Translations under genes and position numbers: made by a program | In this document: positions 56,139 through 64,000 of the stretch, piece by piece | Numbering within the stretch: the stretch's first letter is position 1 | Layout of the letters: each line of letters opens with the position of its first letter | NCBI RefSeq assembly: GCF_000293805.1 | Contig: NZ_AMBZ01000007.1 | Location: forward strand, 248,001-312,000 | DNA length: 64,000 nt | Source of the DNA: Paenibacillus alvei DSM 29 | GTDB lineage: Bacteria; Bacillota; Bacilli; Paenibacillales; Paenibacillaceae | Direction: 5' to 3' | Notes under the pieces: model-generated | Seen by the model: only the letters and a program-made list of their open reading frames with translations | The model's database searches: none | What the model was told of the DNA's origin: nothing

Positions 56139-56236
56139 AATGAATTCTATCGTTCTTATGGCTACAATATTTATCGTCCGATTTATCCGTGATAAATTTC
56201 ATAGTAAGCAAAGCGGGTGTTTCGTTCATAGCGAAT

Positions 56237-56250
56237 TGTAAACGCATTCA
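56237..56250. promoter_or_regulatory. Candidate cre site (CcpA) upstream of citM
   Basis: TGTAAACGCATTCA matches the cre consensus TGWAANCGNTNWCA at 13 of 14 positions, 59 bases before the citM start. In B. subtilis citM is catabolite-repressed by CcpA. Confidence 0.6.
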
Positions 56251-56308
56251 TCCATTGCGGAATACGGAATGGTGAGCAAAGCCGCGATCACGGAAAGGGG
56301 ATATCCTA

Positions 56309-57640
56309 TTGAGTCTGAGCTTGATTGGTCTAATTACAATTTTAATTATCGTCGCCTTGCTTATTAGCGGCAAAGTGACCCCGATTGTTGCCATGGTGAT
56401 ACCGCCGATCCTTGGCGCATTACTCGCAGGGTATAGTTTTTCGGAAATTGGCGTTTTTTTTGGAAATGGCGTCAGCTCGGTTATCCAAGTCGCGATCATG
56501 TTTATTTTCGCGATCATCTTTTTCGGCATTATGCAGGATGTCGGACTCTTTGATCCATTAATCAATAAAATGGTCGCTTTTTCACGCGGAAGCGTCATCA
56601 CGGTATGTGTCGGAACGGTTTTGGTGGCCGCGATTGCCCATTTAGACGGTTCGGGCGCCTCGACTTTCTTAATTACGATACCTGCGCTGCTGCCCGTGTA
56701 TAAACGCTTGCAGATGAATCCGTATCTGCTGCTCCTCTTGGTCGGAGGGAGCGCAAGCGTCATGAACATGATTCCGTGGGCGGGTCCGTTGGGCCGAACG
56801 GCTACCGTACTGAAAGCGGATGTCACAGAATTATGGCAGCCGCTCATCCCTGTCCAGATTATCGGCATGGTGCTCATGCTTGGATTGGCCACACTTCTCG
56901 GCATTCGGGAGAAGCGGAGAATCATCCGCAAATATGGATCACGGGAGGAGGCGGCCACGCTAGAGGCGACGGCGGCAGGAGCGGCTGCTTCGATTTTAGT
57001 CCAGTCCGAACAAGTGAAAGGTCTCGCTCGCCCCAGACTTCTGTGGGTCAATGCCTGTCTCGCCTTATCGGTGATTGGCGTACTTGTAGCTGGAATTATC
57101 CCGGCGGGCCTAGCTTTTATGATCGGGGTAAGCATCGCCTTGCCGCTTAACTTCTTCAAGGTGAATGAGCAGATGGAACGATTGCGTGCCCACGCGCCTA
57201 ATGCGCTCACGATGGCCTCAATCATTCTTGCGGCCGGCTTATTTTTGGGCATTCTGAACGGAACCGGCATGCTTACGGCCATTGCCAACGACGCCGTGAA
57301 GATACTCCCGGGCAGCATTGCGCCTTATCTGCATATTATCGTCGGCTTACTGGGCGTTCCGTTCGATTTAATATTGAGCACGGATGCGTATTACTTTGCC
57401 CTGCTTCCCGTCGTCGATCAGATTGCATCCGGTTTCGGCGTCGCTTCGTTGTCCACTGCGTACGCGATGGTGATTGGTAATATCGTCGGGACATTCGTGA
57501 GCCCGCTGTCCCCGGCCCTGTGGCTGGCGCTCGGATTAGCGGGTCTGGAGATGGGCCGCCATATCCGCTACTCACTGTTCTGGATATGGGGCATAAGTAT
57601 TGTTCTCGTCGTCACTGCTCTAGTGATTGGAATTATATAG
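56309..57640 (+). CDS. citM: CitMHS-family citrate-metal transporter
   Basis: The 443-residue carrier has about 11-12 helices. CitMHS wording includes GLITILIIVALLISGKVTPI, AIAHLDGSGASTFLITIPAL and the late LGVPFDLILSTDAYYFALLP with GTFVSPLSPALWLALGLAG. These proteins import citrate complexed with Mg2+ or another divalent metal using protons. The start is TTG 56309 after AAGGGGAT. Its regulator upstream has been truncated by the IS element, so induction by citrate is probably lost; a cre site remains. Confidence 0.92.
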   Translation: MSLSLIGLITILIIVALLISGKVTPIVAMVIPPILGALLAGYSFSEIGVFFGNGVSSVIQVAIMFIFAIIFFGIMQDVGLFDPLINKMVAFSRGSVITVCVGTVLVAAIAHLDGSGASTFLITIPALLPVYKRLQMNPYLLLLLVGGSASVMNMIPWAGPLGRTATVLKADVTELWQPLIPVQIIGMVLMLGLATLLGIREKRRIIRKYGSREEAATLEATAAGAAASILVQSEQVKGLARPRLLWVNACLALSVIGVLVAGIIPAGLAFMIGVSIALPLNFFKVNEQMERLRAHAPNALTMASIILAAGLFLGILNGTGMLTAIANDAVKILPGSIAPYLHIIVGLLGVPFDLILSTDAYYFALLPVVDQIASGFGVASLSTAYAMVIGNIVGTFVSPLSPALWLALGLAGLEMGRHIRYSLFWIWGISIVLVVTALVIGII

Positions 57641-57727
57641 AAATAAATAGCCATAAATAATTTTTTTATATATAAAATGAACTTTTCTGACACCTGCAAT
57701 CTCTTATCTATGAAAAGGGGAGTGAAC

Positions 57728-57868
57728 ATGAGAGTAAGCCATCTTGTCCAACAAGCCAAAAAAGGCACCAAAGAAGCATTATTGCAGCTCATTATGGCCG
57801 ATAAGGACGCTTATTCGTTCATCACCTTTTATTGCACAAAACAAAATGGAGAAGTAGTCAGATTTTAG
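57728..57868 (+). pseudogene. N-terminal stub of an ECF-type sigma factor
   Basis: After AAAAGGGGAG, the ATG at 57728 encodes MRVSHLVQQAKKGTKEALLQ followed by LIMADKDAY, the start of sigma region 2 as in SigV-like ECF factors. The similarity then ends and the frame stops after 46 residues. It is a truncated remnant. Confidence 0.55.
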
Positions 57869-57880
57869 GTAGATTATATG

Positions 57881-57937
57881 AAAGCCCGGAAGATAGACAC
57901 TTGCGCTAAGGAGTGGATATTCGGTCGGGCTTTTATT
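57881..57937 (+). terminator. Terminator downstream of the citM region
   Basis: AAAGCCCG (57881-57888) pairs with CGGGCTTT (57926-57933) across a long loop, followed by a T-rich run. The stretch from here to 58170 holds no gene I can support. Confidence 0.6.
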
Positions 57938-58173
57938 TTTTTGCACACAACAAATATCGCGTGCATTGTATAACGAAATGCCTAAAGTCGATATAGGGAT
58001 TATATTTCTTATCTGTTCGGAGTTGGCACTAAACAAGTTAAGGAGTTCATACTGTATACAGTTTAATAAATAAATCATGCTGCAACCCCTGAAATATGGG
58101 ATGGTAAAAATAATTTGACCCTGTATAATCAAGAATGTTTATTAATTCAAATTTTACAGGATATGGTGATAAA

Positions 58174-58312
58174 GATGCATGCAAAAGATGAGTTTGTGGT
58201 CATCAGCGGCAACGGCCATGTAGGGTGTACCATTTGCGTAAAACGGGGGCAGGTTATCATGTTCGACAGCAGGCAAGCCGCTCTTCCGCTGAAAGGGAGG
58301 GAAGTTTGTTGA
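58174..58312 (+). CDS. Small ORF coupled to the following MFS gene
   Basis: A 45-residue frame (start ATG 58174, weak GGTGAT upstream; another ATG at 58162) ends in a TGA that overlaps the TTG start of the exporter gene (TTGA). It could be a leader peptide or a remnant. No family recognised, and no ribosome site of quality. Confidence 0.3.
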
Positions 58313-59736
58313 GCGTTTCCGCACTTGAAAGCCCCAGAACAGCTGACAACCAGCGGGCATGGATGATGACAGCAATTTGCCTCAGCGCGTTCTTGTCTCA
58401 CTTTACCGCCGGGGTAGTGAATGTGTCGCTCCCCCGATTCGTCACCGTGTTTCAGTCCGATATTGGGACCGTGCACTGGATGACGACGGGGTATCTTCTC
58501 GCCATTACGTCGCTACTTCCCTTAATGGGCAAGTTAGGCGATCGCTGGGGGCATCGCCGCATCCATAACTGCGGCATAGCCCTATTTACAATTAGCTCTG
58601 TTCTGGTAGCGATCTCGCCGAATCTTACTGTGCTCCTCCTTATGCGTATTGTGCAAGCAACTGGCGCGGCAATGTTTCAGGCAACGAATATGGCAATCAT
58701 CACGTTTCATATGCCGGGCGCGATTCGAGGGCGGGCTCTCGGGTTCGTGAGTACCGCTGTTGCTTTGGGGGGCATGGCGGGACCGGTTGCAGGCAGCTTT
58801 ACCGCGGCCTGGTTGAGCTGGCAATGGGCGTTCCTGATTCATATGCCTGTGGCAGTCGCGGCAACCGGGTTAGCGCTGCGCTTCATCCCTGCTGATCAGA
58901 AGAAAGAAACGAGGAAAGCCTCATTGGACATAGTTGGAGCCATTTTGTTCATGGGCAGCATCGGCATTGGAATCTACGCCATTGTGAATGGAGGCGCCAT
59001 AGGGTGGGGATCCTCAAATATGCTTCTACTGTACGTAGTCCTGCTAATTCTTTGGCCTTTGGGCTGGTTGTGGCAATCCCGACAGAAAGAGCCTTTTCTG
59101 CCACTCACGGCATTCCGTATTCCAGCCGTAGCCTGCGGTCTCATCATTAGCTGCGCATCTTTCCTGATGGCCAATATTGCATTAGTTCTCATGCCATTTT
59201 ATATTTCGGGTATCACTTCGGTATCCACGGCGGATACCGGCTATGTTATGCTGGCGTATCCGCTTCTCTTGGCTGTAATTGGTCCCGTCGCAGGGCACTT
59301 ATCTGATCGGATAGGATCACGCCGCTTAATGGGACTTGGCCTATGCGCCATGGCAGGCGGGTTCCTGCTGTTCTCCGGGGTATTCGGCGTATTGCCGTTG
59401 TGGGCAGTTATTTGTACGCTGGCCTTGATCGGTTCGGGGATGGGGCTGATCGCCTCGCCGAATAACAGCTTCATTATGAGCCACGCAGTGAAGGAAGACG
59501 CAGGGGCGCTCGGAAGCATGATTGCATTGACCCGTAACATTGGCTTGGTGCTTGGTGCCGCGCTGGGACTGGGATTGATAGACGACGGCGATCCTGCCAA
59601 ACCTTTGGACGCATATCTGAATATCTTTGGTTTCGGCGCTTGGATCGGCGCTGCCAGCCTGCTTCCGCTCGGTTACAGTTGGTACGTGCGGAGAAGGATG
59701 GTAAAGCGGCGGCATCGTATCAGTGTGGAAAAATGA
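58309..59736 (+). CDS. DHA2-type MFS drug exporter (14-helix class)
   Basis: The 475-residue protein has motif A as GKLGDRWGHRRI, motif C-like ALGGMAGPVAGSFTAAWLSWQWAF and a DHA2-like layout of about 14 helices. It is probably a proton-driven drug or metabolite exporter. TTG 58309 follows GGGAGGGAAG; the frame is open to 58225 but without a start signal. Its base composition is noticeably GC-richer than the flanks. Confidence 0.88.
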   Translation: MSVSALESPRTADNQRAWMMTAICLSAFLSHFTAGVVNVSLPRFVTVFQSDIGTVHWMTTGYLLAITSLLPLMGKLGDRWGHRRIHNCGIALFTISSVLVAISPNLTVLLLMRIVQATGAAMFQATNMAIITFHMPGAIRGRALGFVSTAVALGGMAGPVAGSFTAAWLSWQWAFLIHMPVAVAATGLALRFIPADQKKETRKASLDIVGAILFMGSIGIGIYAIVNGGAIGWGSSNMLLLYVVLLILWPLGWLWQSRQKEPFLPLTAFRIPAVACGLIISCASFLMANIALVLMPFYISGITSVSTADTGYVMLAYPLLLAVIGPVAGHLSDRIGSRRLMGLGLCAMAGGFLLFSGVFGVLPLWAVICTLALIGSGMGLIASPNNSFIMSHAVKEDAGALGSMIALTRNIGLVLGAALGLGLIDDGDPAKPLDAYLNIFGFGAWIGAASLLPLGYSWYVRRRMVKRRHRISVEK

Positions 59737-59831
59737 CGGTAAACTGCCAGCGGACACCGGGGGATGTCATTATGTAGTATAATTGGGGAAGGCCAATCGG
59801 GCTAGCATATGTTAATAAAGGATTGTATCTC

Positions 59832-59867
59832 AACGCATTCGTCCCTTTGGGAGCGGATGCGTTTTTT
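59832..59867 (+). terminator. Terminator after the MFS gene
   Basis: AACGCAT (59832-59838) pairs with ATGCGTT (59857-59863), with an inner CCC/GGG stem, and ends in a T run. Confidence 0.75.
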
Positions 59868-59944
59868 GTGCAACATTCCCGGCAATAAGTTAGAGTGACA
59901 CTGGGATTTAGCTTTATTATTGGATTATGCTATGTGGGTTCGGA

Positions 59945-60324
59945 TTATATGCGGAGACTTATAACCATAAAACGGCCTACGATTCCTTCCGTCGAATCCT
60001 TCTCGGGATCTAGAACGAATCGGTAGAGCCGCTTATTTACATTGATGACAGCAATCGTAAGTGAACCGTATTCGTTCGGGTCTTTGCATCCGTTATAGGA
60101 TTCTGTCTCCACCCATGTTCTGGGCTCTGATTTGCCATCGCATACTTGCAGGTTTGCATGTAGTATCTTTGGATGATGGTTTTTCCATTGAAGCAGTTTG
60201 TCGCGGTTTTCCATAAGGTTGGAGCGCAGCACACGCCATCTGCTGCTTGGGATGGGCTTGGCAACGCGACGAGGAATGTGGATGCGCACACAACAACCGC
60301 CATCATCTTTGTTAATTTAATCAT
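59945..60324 (-). pseudogene. Small secreted protein, frame broken once
   Basis: From ATG 60324 the minus strand encodes a clear signal peptide (MIKLTKMMAVVVCASTFLVA ... SQA-A). A second frame, one base off, carries a protein-like body (LMENRDKLLQWKNHHPKI, WVETESYNGC, YGSLTIAVINVNKRLYRF) to the stop at 59945. One missing base near 60225-60235 would join them into an exported protein of about 126 residues. No family recognised. Confidence 0.5.
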
Positions 60325-60650
60325 ATAATCATTAATGCAATATCATCCTTTATTCTGGAAATTAAATAAATAAAATACGATATTTACAACAACTATCAAT
60401 CAATTACGATATGCAAACTAGGGCATGAAAAGAAGGTTTATTTTAAACTATCAAGAATTATTGATGAAGCGCGATCAATAGTTCGGGCAGTTCGCCCCGA
60501 AAGTAACAATGGCTGCAGAACAGGGGAGCAGTGTAGCAAGGCGTGTATGCCACCGCGCTGCGGAGCAAATACGACTGGGAATTGAGCTTGTCGGGTCCGA
60601 CGACTAGCAAGATTGGCTTACATCACTTTGCTGATAAGGAGCTGAAAAAC

Positions 60651-61307
60651 GTGGAAATTTCGAATGGCGTTTACATGCTTGAGCTGAACTTTCACGGGAA
60701 TACCATCCATCCAACTCTTTTATGGGATCAGGAAATGGCGGTATTAATAGATACCGGGTTTCCAGGACAAATCGAAGATTTAAAAGCGGCTATGAAGAAA
60801 GTAGGAGTCTCACTTGATCAGATTAACGTTGTAATTTTGACACATCAGGATATTGATCATATTGGATGTTTACCTGACATTTTGCGAGAGTGCAGCGATC
60901 ATGTTCAAGTATACGCACACGAATTGGATCAGCCTTATATTCAAGGGGAACTCCCCCTTCTTAAAGACGGACAAATACAAAATCCCCCCAAGGGAAGGAT
61001 AGACAATACCGTAAACGACGGTCAGGAACTTCCCTTTTGCGGAGGAATTCAAATCATCCACACTCCTGGACACACTCCCGGTCATATCAGTCTTTATTTA
61101 AAAAGAAGTAAAACATTAATTGCTGGAGATTCATTGTATAGTGTAAACGGAATACTCGGAGGCATTCATGAGCCAACCACTCTCAATATCGAGGAAGCTC
61201 GATTATCGGTGAAAAAGTACTTGGAATTTCACATTGAATCTGCCATATGTTATCACGGAGGACTGAGCAGGGGGAAAATAAATGATCAAATTCGAATGTT
61301 AAAATAG
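60651..61307 (+). CDS. MBL-fold metallo-hydrolase
   Basis: The 218-residue protein has the metallo-beta-lactamase-fold signature THQDIDHIG (HxDxDH variant) and TPGHTPGHISLYL with a later Asp in LIAGDSLY and His in CYHGG, so a two-metal site. Substrate cannot be told. The start chosen is GTG 60651, nine bases after AAGGAG, giving the usual MBL beginning; the open frame back to 60543 has only a poor start. The preceding 325 bases (60325-60650) contain promoter-like AT-rich sequence and no other gene. Confidence 0.85.
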   Translation: MEISNGVYMLELNFHGNTIHPTLLWDQEMAVLIDTGFPGQIEDLKAAMKKVGVSLDQINVVILTHQDIDHIGCLPDILRECSDHVQVYAHELDQPYIQGELPLLKDGQIQNPPKGRIDNTVNDGQELPFCGGIQIIHTPGHTPGHISLYLKRSKTLIAGDSLYSVNGILGGIHEPTTLNIEEARLSVKKYLEFHIESAICYHGGLSRGKINDQIRMLK

Positions 61308-61428
61308 AATGACATCCCATTTCGCAAAATAGTTCAAAAACGATATCATGAACTACAGCATAGAATATGTATGTTAGCTCCATGGTGGCAATCGAACCTA
61401 TATCCTTAATATCTCAGGGGGAACACCT

Positions 61429-62322
61429 ATGAATACAGATGAAATCAAACAGCCCGGATATGCTGGGCTCCGTAAAGTAGAAATATCCGATAATGCTCTG
61501 AGCATATCGTTTCCAATGTGGATCATGTATCCTACAGGCACTGCAGAACAAACTGTTCAATTAGGGCCTTATCCGACCGAGCTAGCAAGTGATGCGGAGG
61601 TCTTGGAAGGAACGTTCCCGTTAGTGCTGATCTCTCACGGTACTGGCAGCACTCCTTTCGCATATCGCATGTTAGCCCAGCATTTAGCGCGTAATGGCTT
61701 TATCGTAGGAATGCCGGAACACCCCTTCAATAACAGAAATGATAATAGCTTGGAAGGTACGATGCAAAATCTTGCGAACAGACCAAGACATATTCGGATG
61801 GCCATCGATTGGTTTTTTGAAAATGAGGGGTTTGCTGAAAAAGTTATACCAAATGATGTTTCGGTTATCGGTCATTCGCTCGGGGGATACACTGCTTTGG
61901 CAGCGGCAGGCGGCGAGCCAACCTCATTTCCACATGAGTCACCGGAAGGTCAACCGCAGCGCATTGAGGTTACGCCGGATCCCCGTATTCAGTCGCTTGT
62001 ATTGCTTGCGCCAGCATCGGTATGGTTTCAATCCGAAGAAGCATTACGCATGATCAACATTCCGATCTTAATGCTTGATGCCGAAAAAGATCCGTTCACG
62101 CCTGCTTTTCACGCGCAAATTATTATGAATGGAGTTGCTGACCGAGATAAGGTTCAATATAGAACCGTACAAAATGCGGGACATTTTTCCTTTTTGAGCC
62201 CATTTCCAGCTTCGATGGTTTCGCCATCATTTCCCCCTTCACAAGATCCTCCTGGCTTTGATCGAATACAGTTTCAAGAGGAGCTCTATGCTGAAATTAC
62301 GAGATTCTTAAAGAGTAAGTAA
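61429..62322 (+). CDS. Alpha/beta hydrolase (dienelactone hydrolase-like / PAF acetylhydrolase-like)
   Basis: The 297-residue hydrolase shows LVLISHGTGSTPFAYRMLAQ (oxyanion region), nucleophile elbow VIGHSLGGYTALA, Asp in MLDAEKDPFTPAF and His in VQNAGHFSFL. No signal peptide. AGGGGGAAC precedes ATG 61429. Substrate unknown. Confidence 0.87.
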   Translation: MNTDEIKQPGYAGLRKVEISDNALSISFPMWIMYPTGTAEQTVQLGPYPTELASDAEVLEGTFPLVLISHGTGSTPFAYRMLAQHLARNGFIVGMPEHPFNNRNDNSLEGTMQNLANRPRHIRMAIDWFFENEGFAEKVIPNDVSVIGHSLGGYTALAAAGGEPTSFPHESPEGQPQRIEVTPDPRIQSLVLLAPASVWFQSEEALRMINIPILMLDAEKDPFTPAFHAQIIMNGVADRDKVQYRTVQNAGHFSFLSPFPASMVSPSFPPSQDPPGFDRIQFQEELYAEITRFLKSK

Positions 62323-62444
62323 TCATTTTGCAATTCTGTAAGAATGATTTCGCTAATACGCTAAGGGATAACTGAGTTAGACATCTTATTTGATGTATGG
62401 GAACATTGCGATTGCGAGTTGAATTTTTGAGCAGACTGTTCGGG

Positions 62445-62710
62445 CTAACGCATTTCGCGTCGGCCCGAGTTCAGGATTTTCTCATTTAGCGGTATACACG
62501 CTGTCAGCGCCTCCCGCATATCCGTACCTGTTAAAGTCATGTACCACATCTTATCAACCGTATAAATATGACTAAGGGCATGGCGATGGTAGGAAAGGAG
62601 CTAGTCACTTCTTGACTTCGTACAGAGGACGGAATTTCATTGATTCTATTTAGGATCGTTTGATTCGCCCATGTGTGGTAGTTATACATTTCTACTGGAA
62701 GATTCCTCAT
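62445..62710 (-). pseudogene. DinB-family protein remnant, frameshifted and C-terminally truncated
   Basis: On the minus strand ATG 62710 (AAGGAGA upstream) encodes MRNLPVEMYNYHTWANQTIL followed by NRINEIPSSVRS, the first DinB helix. A missing base near 62582 shifts the frame; restoring it gives ALSHIYTVDKMWYMTLTGTD, the second helix with its metal His. The protein then ends at 62445, about half length. A normal DinB protein is about 160 residues. The surrounding 62323-62440 and 62711-62957 hold no other gene I can see. Confidence 0.7.
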
Positions 62711-62957
62711 TCAAATCGTCTCCTTCAAAGATATGAGATTGACTAGAATCATTTGCATCTGTACAATAATGGACAAATAAGATCTATAATATCTTTCTAA
62801 GAGCTTTATACGCTCAAAAGTAATGGCTAAAGCAAAAACTTAACGGTGAATTGGCTGCACTTAGTCCTAATGTGGATTTCCATGTTGTAATTACAGATAT
62901 TGAATGTCTGTAATATATATTAATCATTTCGCATAATAACATACAGAGGAGATAAAT

Positions 62958-63589
62958 ATGACAGAATTTTGGGAAGCAAGCTTTATAGAGAAACAAATGA
63001 TGTGGGGATTAGAACCTTCAAACTCCGCTATTTTGGCAAAGAATTTTTTCCTTGAAAAGAAAGTTAAGGACATATTGATACCTGGTTTTGGTTATGGGAG
63101 AAATGCAAAGATTTTTTCAGACAACGGAATTCAAGTAACAGGTATTGAGATATCAAAAACAGCGATTGATTTAGCTAGGAATAACGGGGTTACTGCTAAT
63201 ATTTATCATGGTTCAGTGACGAATATGCCATTTGATAACAAACGATATGACGGCATATTCTGTTATGCCTTGATCCATTTATTAAATAGTCATGAAAGAA
63301 AAAATTAATGAAAGACTGCTATAATCAGCTAAAACCAGAGGGATACATGATATTTACTGCTGTTACAAAAAAGGCTCCTATGTATGGCAAGGGCAGAGAA
63401 CTGAGTCAAGATCGATTTGAGATTATGGATGGCGTCAAAATGTTCTTCTATGATTCGAATTCAATAAAACGAGAATTTGGGAAGTATGGATTAATCGAGT
63501 TTTCAGAGATTGATGAGCCGAATAAAGTGATGGAAAATAAGCCTGCTATGAATTTTGTAATGATAAAATGTAAAAAGGGAGCTAGATAA
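62958..63589 (+). pseudogene. Class I SAM-dependent methyltransferase, frameshifted
   Basis: The first frame (62958-63308) has the SAM-binding loop DILIPGFGYGRNAKIFSDNG, the acidic residue in GIEISKTAIDLA, and the motif-II-like YDGIFCYALIHLL. An A6 run at 63299-63304 is one base short; adding an A gives HERKKLMKDCYNQLKPEGYM and joins the second frame to 63589. The repaired protein is about 210 residues. GAGGAGAT precedes ATG 62958. Substrate unknown. The break may be a sequencing error. Confidence 0.82.
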
Positions 63590-63627
63590 AGTTCGTAAAA
63601 TGATTTTTAGAAAGGAGCGTAGGGAAC

Positions 63628-64000
63628 ATGGTAACACAGCCACTTTCGACAGAGTATGGGGAAGCATTTGCAAATTACATTGGCCAGGTGGAATGTCGCT
63701 ATGCGCCGGGCAAATGGTCTATTAAGGAAGTGCTCGGTCATATCGCTGACACGGAACGCGTCATGGCATACCGGCTGTTGCGTATTGCGAGAGGGGATCA
63801 GACTCCTCTGCCGGGATTCGATGAGAATCAGTTCATGAACGGCTCCGCATTCGATTCAATGCCAATGTCCGAGCTGCTGGAGGACTATCAAGCCGTCCGC
63901 CATGCGACGTTGACGCTGCTGCGTGGTCTTACCGATGAAGCTGCGCTTCGCACAGGCACCACGAACAACATGACGATATCCGCGCGTGCGCTTGCTTATA
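63628..64000 (+). CDS. DinB/YfiT-type protein, runs off the window, with apparent internal deletion
   Basis: ATG 63628 follows AAAGGAG. The frame encodes YAPGKWSIKEVLGHIADTER and a VMAYRLLRIARGDQTPLPGF stretch, typical of the YfiT/DinB_2 putative metal-dependent hydrolases, with a metal His in LGHI. The N-terminal helix (about 30 residues expected between the first segment, FANYIGQV, and RYAPGKW) appears to be missing. The remainder continues beyond 64000. Confidence 0.8.
   Translation, partial: MVTQPLSTEYGEAFANYIGQVECRYAPGKWSIKEVLGHIADTERVMAYRLLRIARGDQTPLPGFDENQFMNGSAFDSMPMSELLEDYQAVRHATLTLLRGLTDEAALRTGTTNNMTISARALAY

Noticed and set aside
56248..57318. 356-residue minus-strand ORF opposite citM
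   Set aside because: Low-complexity shadow of a membrane-protein gene (Pro/Ala/Thr-rich), with no ribosome site.

Overview
The window looks like chromosome of a Paenibacillus-type Firmicute. The reasons are strong AGGAGG-type ribosome sites, many TTG/GTG starts, mid-40s GC, and a B. subtilis-like regulatory vocabulary (Fur, CcpN, FNR, MhqR and CcpA-like sites). I saw no rRNA, tRNA, CRISPR array, prophage or replication origin.

Layout. 0-4.4 kb: a zinc peptidase, then a decayed iron-siderophore region (Fur box, ruined AraC-type regulator, frameshifted siderophore-binding lipoprotein) and a lipoprotein Cu/Zn superoxide dismutase. 4.5-11.9 kb: a CHY zinc-finger protein and a compact gluconeogenic block: gapB, a small SR1P-like gene, ppdK, a small Cys-rich ORF, ccpN, the PPDK regulatory kinase/phosphorylase, and glpX. 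12-18 kb: a chemoreceptor, a lipoprotein fumarate-reductase-type flavoprotein with an FNR box, an endonuclease remnant and a Bcr-type exporter. 18-23.7 kb: an exported-side unknown protein, ABC ATPase, FtsX-type permease, response regulator and kinase, bracketed by two copies of the same terminator. 23.8-43.6 kb: a small secreted protein, then an eroded PKS-NRPS locus: long leader with terminator, loaP stub fused by deletion to a 3-hydroxyacyl-CoA dehydrogenase stub, MFS exporter, and a KS-AT-ACP-aminotransferase-C-PCP-E / C-A(Val)-PCP-E-C / A(Phe)-PCP-terminal-domain assembly line now lying in three reading frames. 43.8-48.4 kb: a quinone/catechol stress group (flavin reductase, MhqD- and MhqO-like enzymes, MhqR-type operator, GMC oxidoreductase, WrbA). 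48.4-53.5 kb: tandem CdaS-type diadenylate cyclases (one intact, one with ruined motifs), then a BCCT transporter, a one-TM small protein and a carnitine acyltransferase. 54-58 kb: an IS4-family element that truncates a CitT-like regulator just upstream of a CitM-type transporter. 58-64 kb: MFS exporter, small secreted protein, MBL hydrolase, alpha/beta hydrolase, DinB-type proteins and a methyltransferase.

Caution on frames. At least six otherwise coherent genes are split by exactly one missing base, usually in a short homopolymer (siderophore-binding protein, MFS exporter, first NRPS junction, BCCT transporter, DinB remnant, methyltransferase; probably also the peptidase start and two small ORFs). 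That common signature suggests under-called homopolymers in the assembly rather than independent mutations. It does not explain the larger losses in the PKS-NRPS locus (an adenylation domain, about 265 bp of a condensation domain, and everything between loaP and the dehydrogenase), the truncated CitT regulator, or the AraC remains; these look like real decay. All family calls are by eye from motifs and were not confirmed by a database search.
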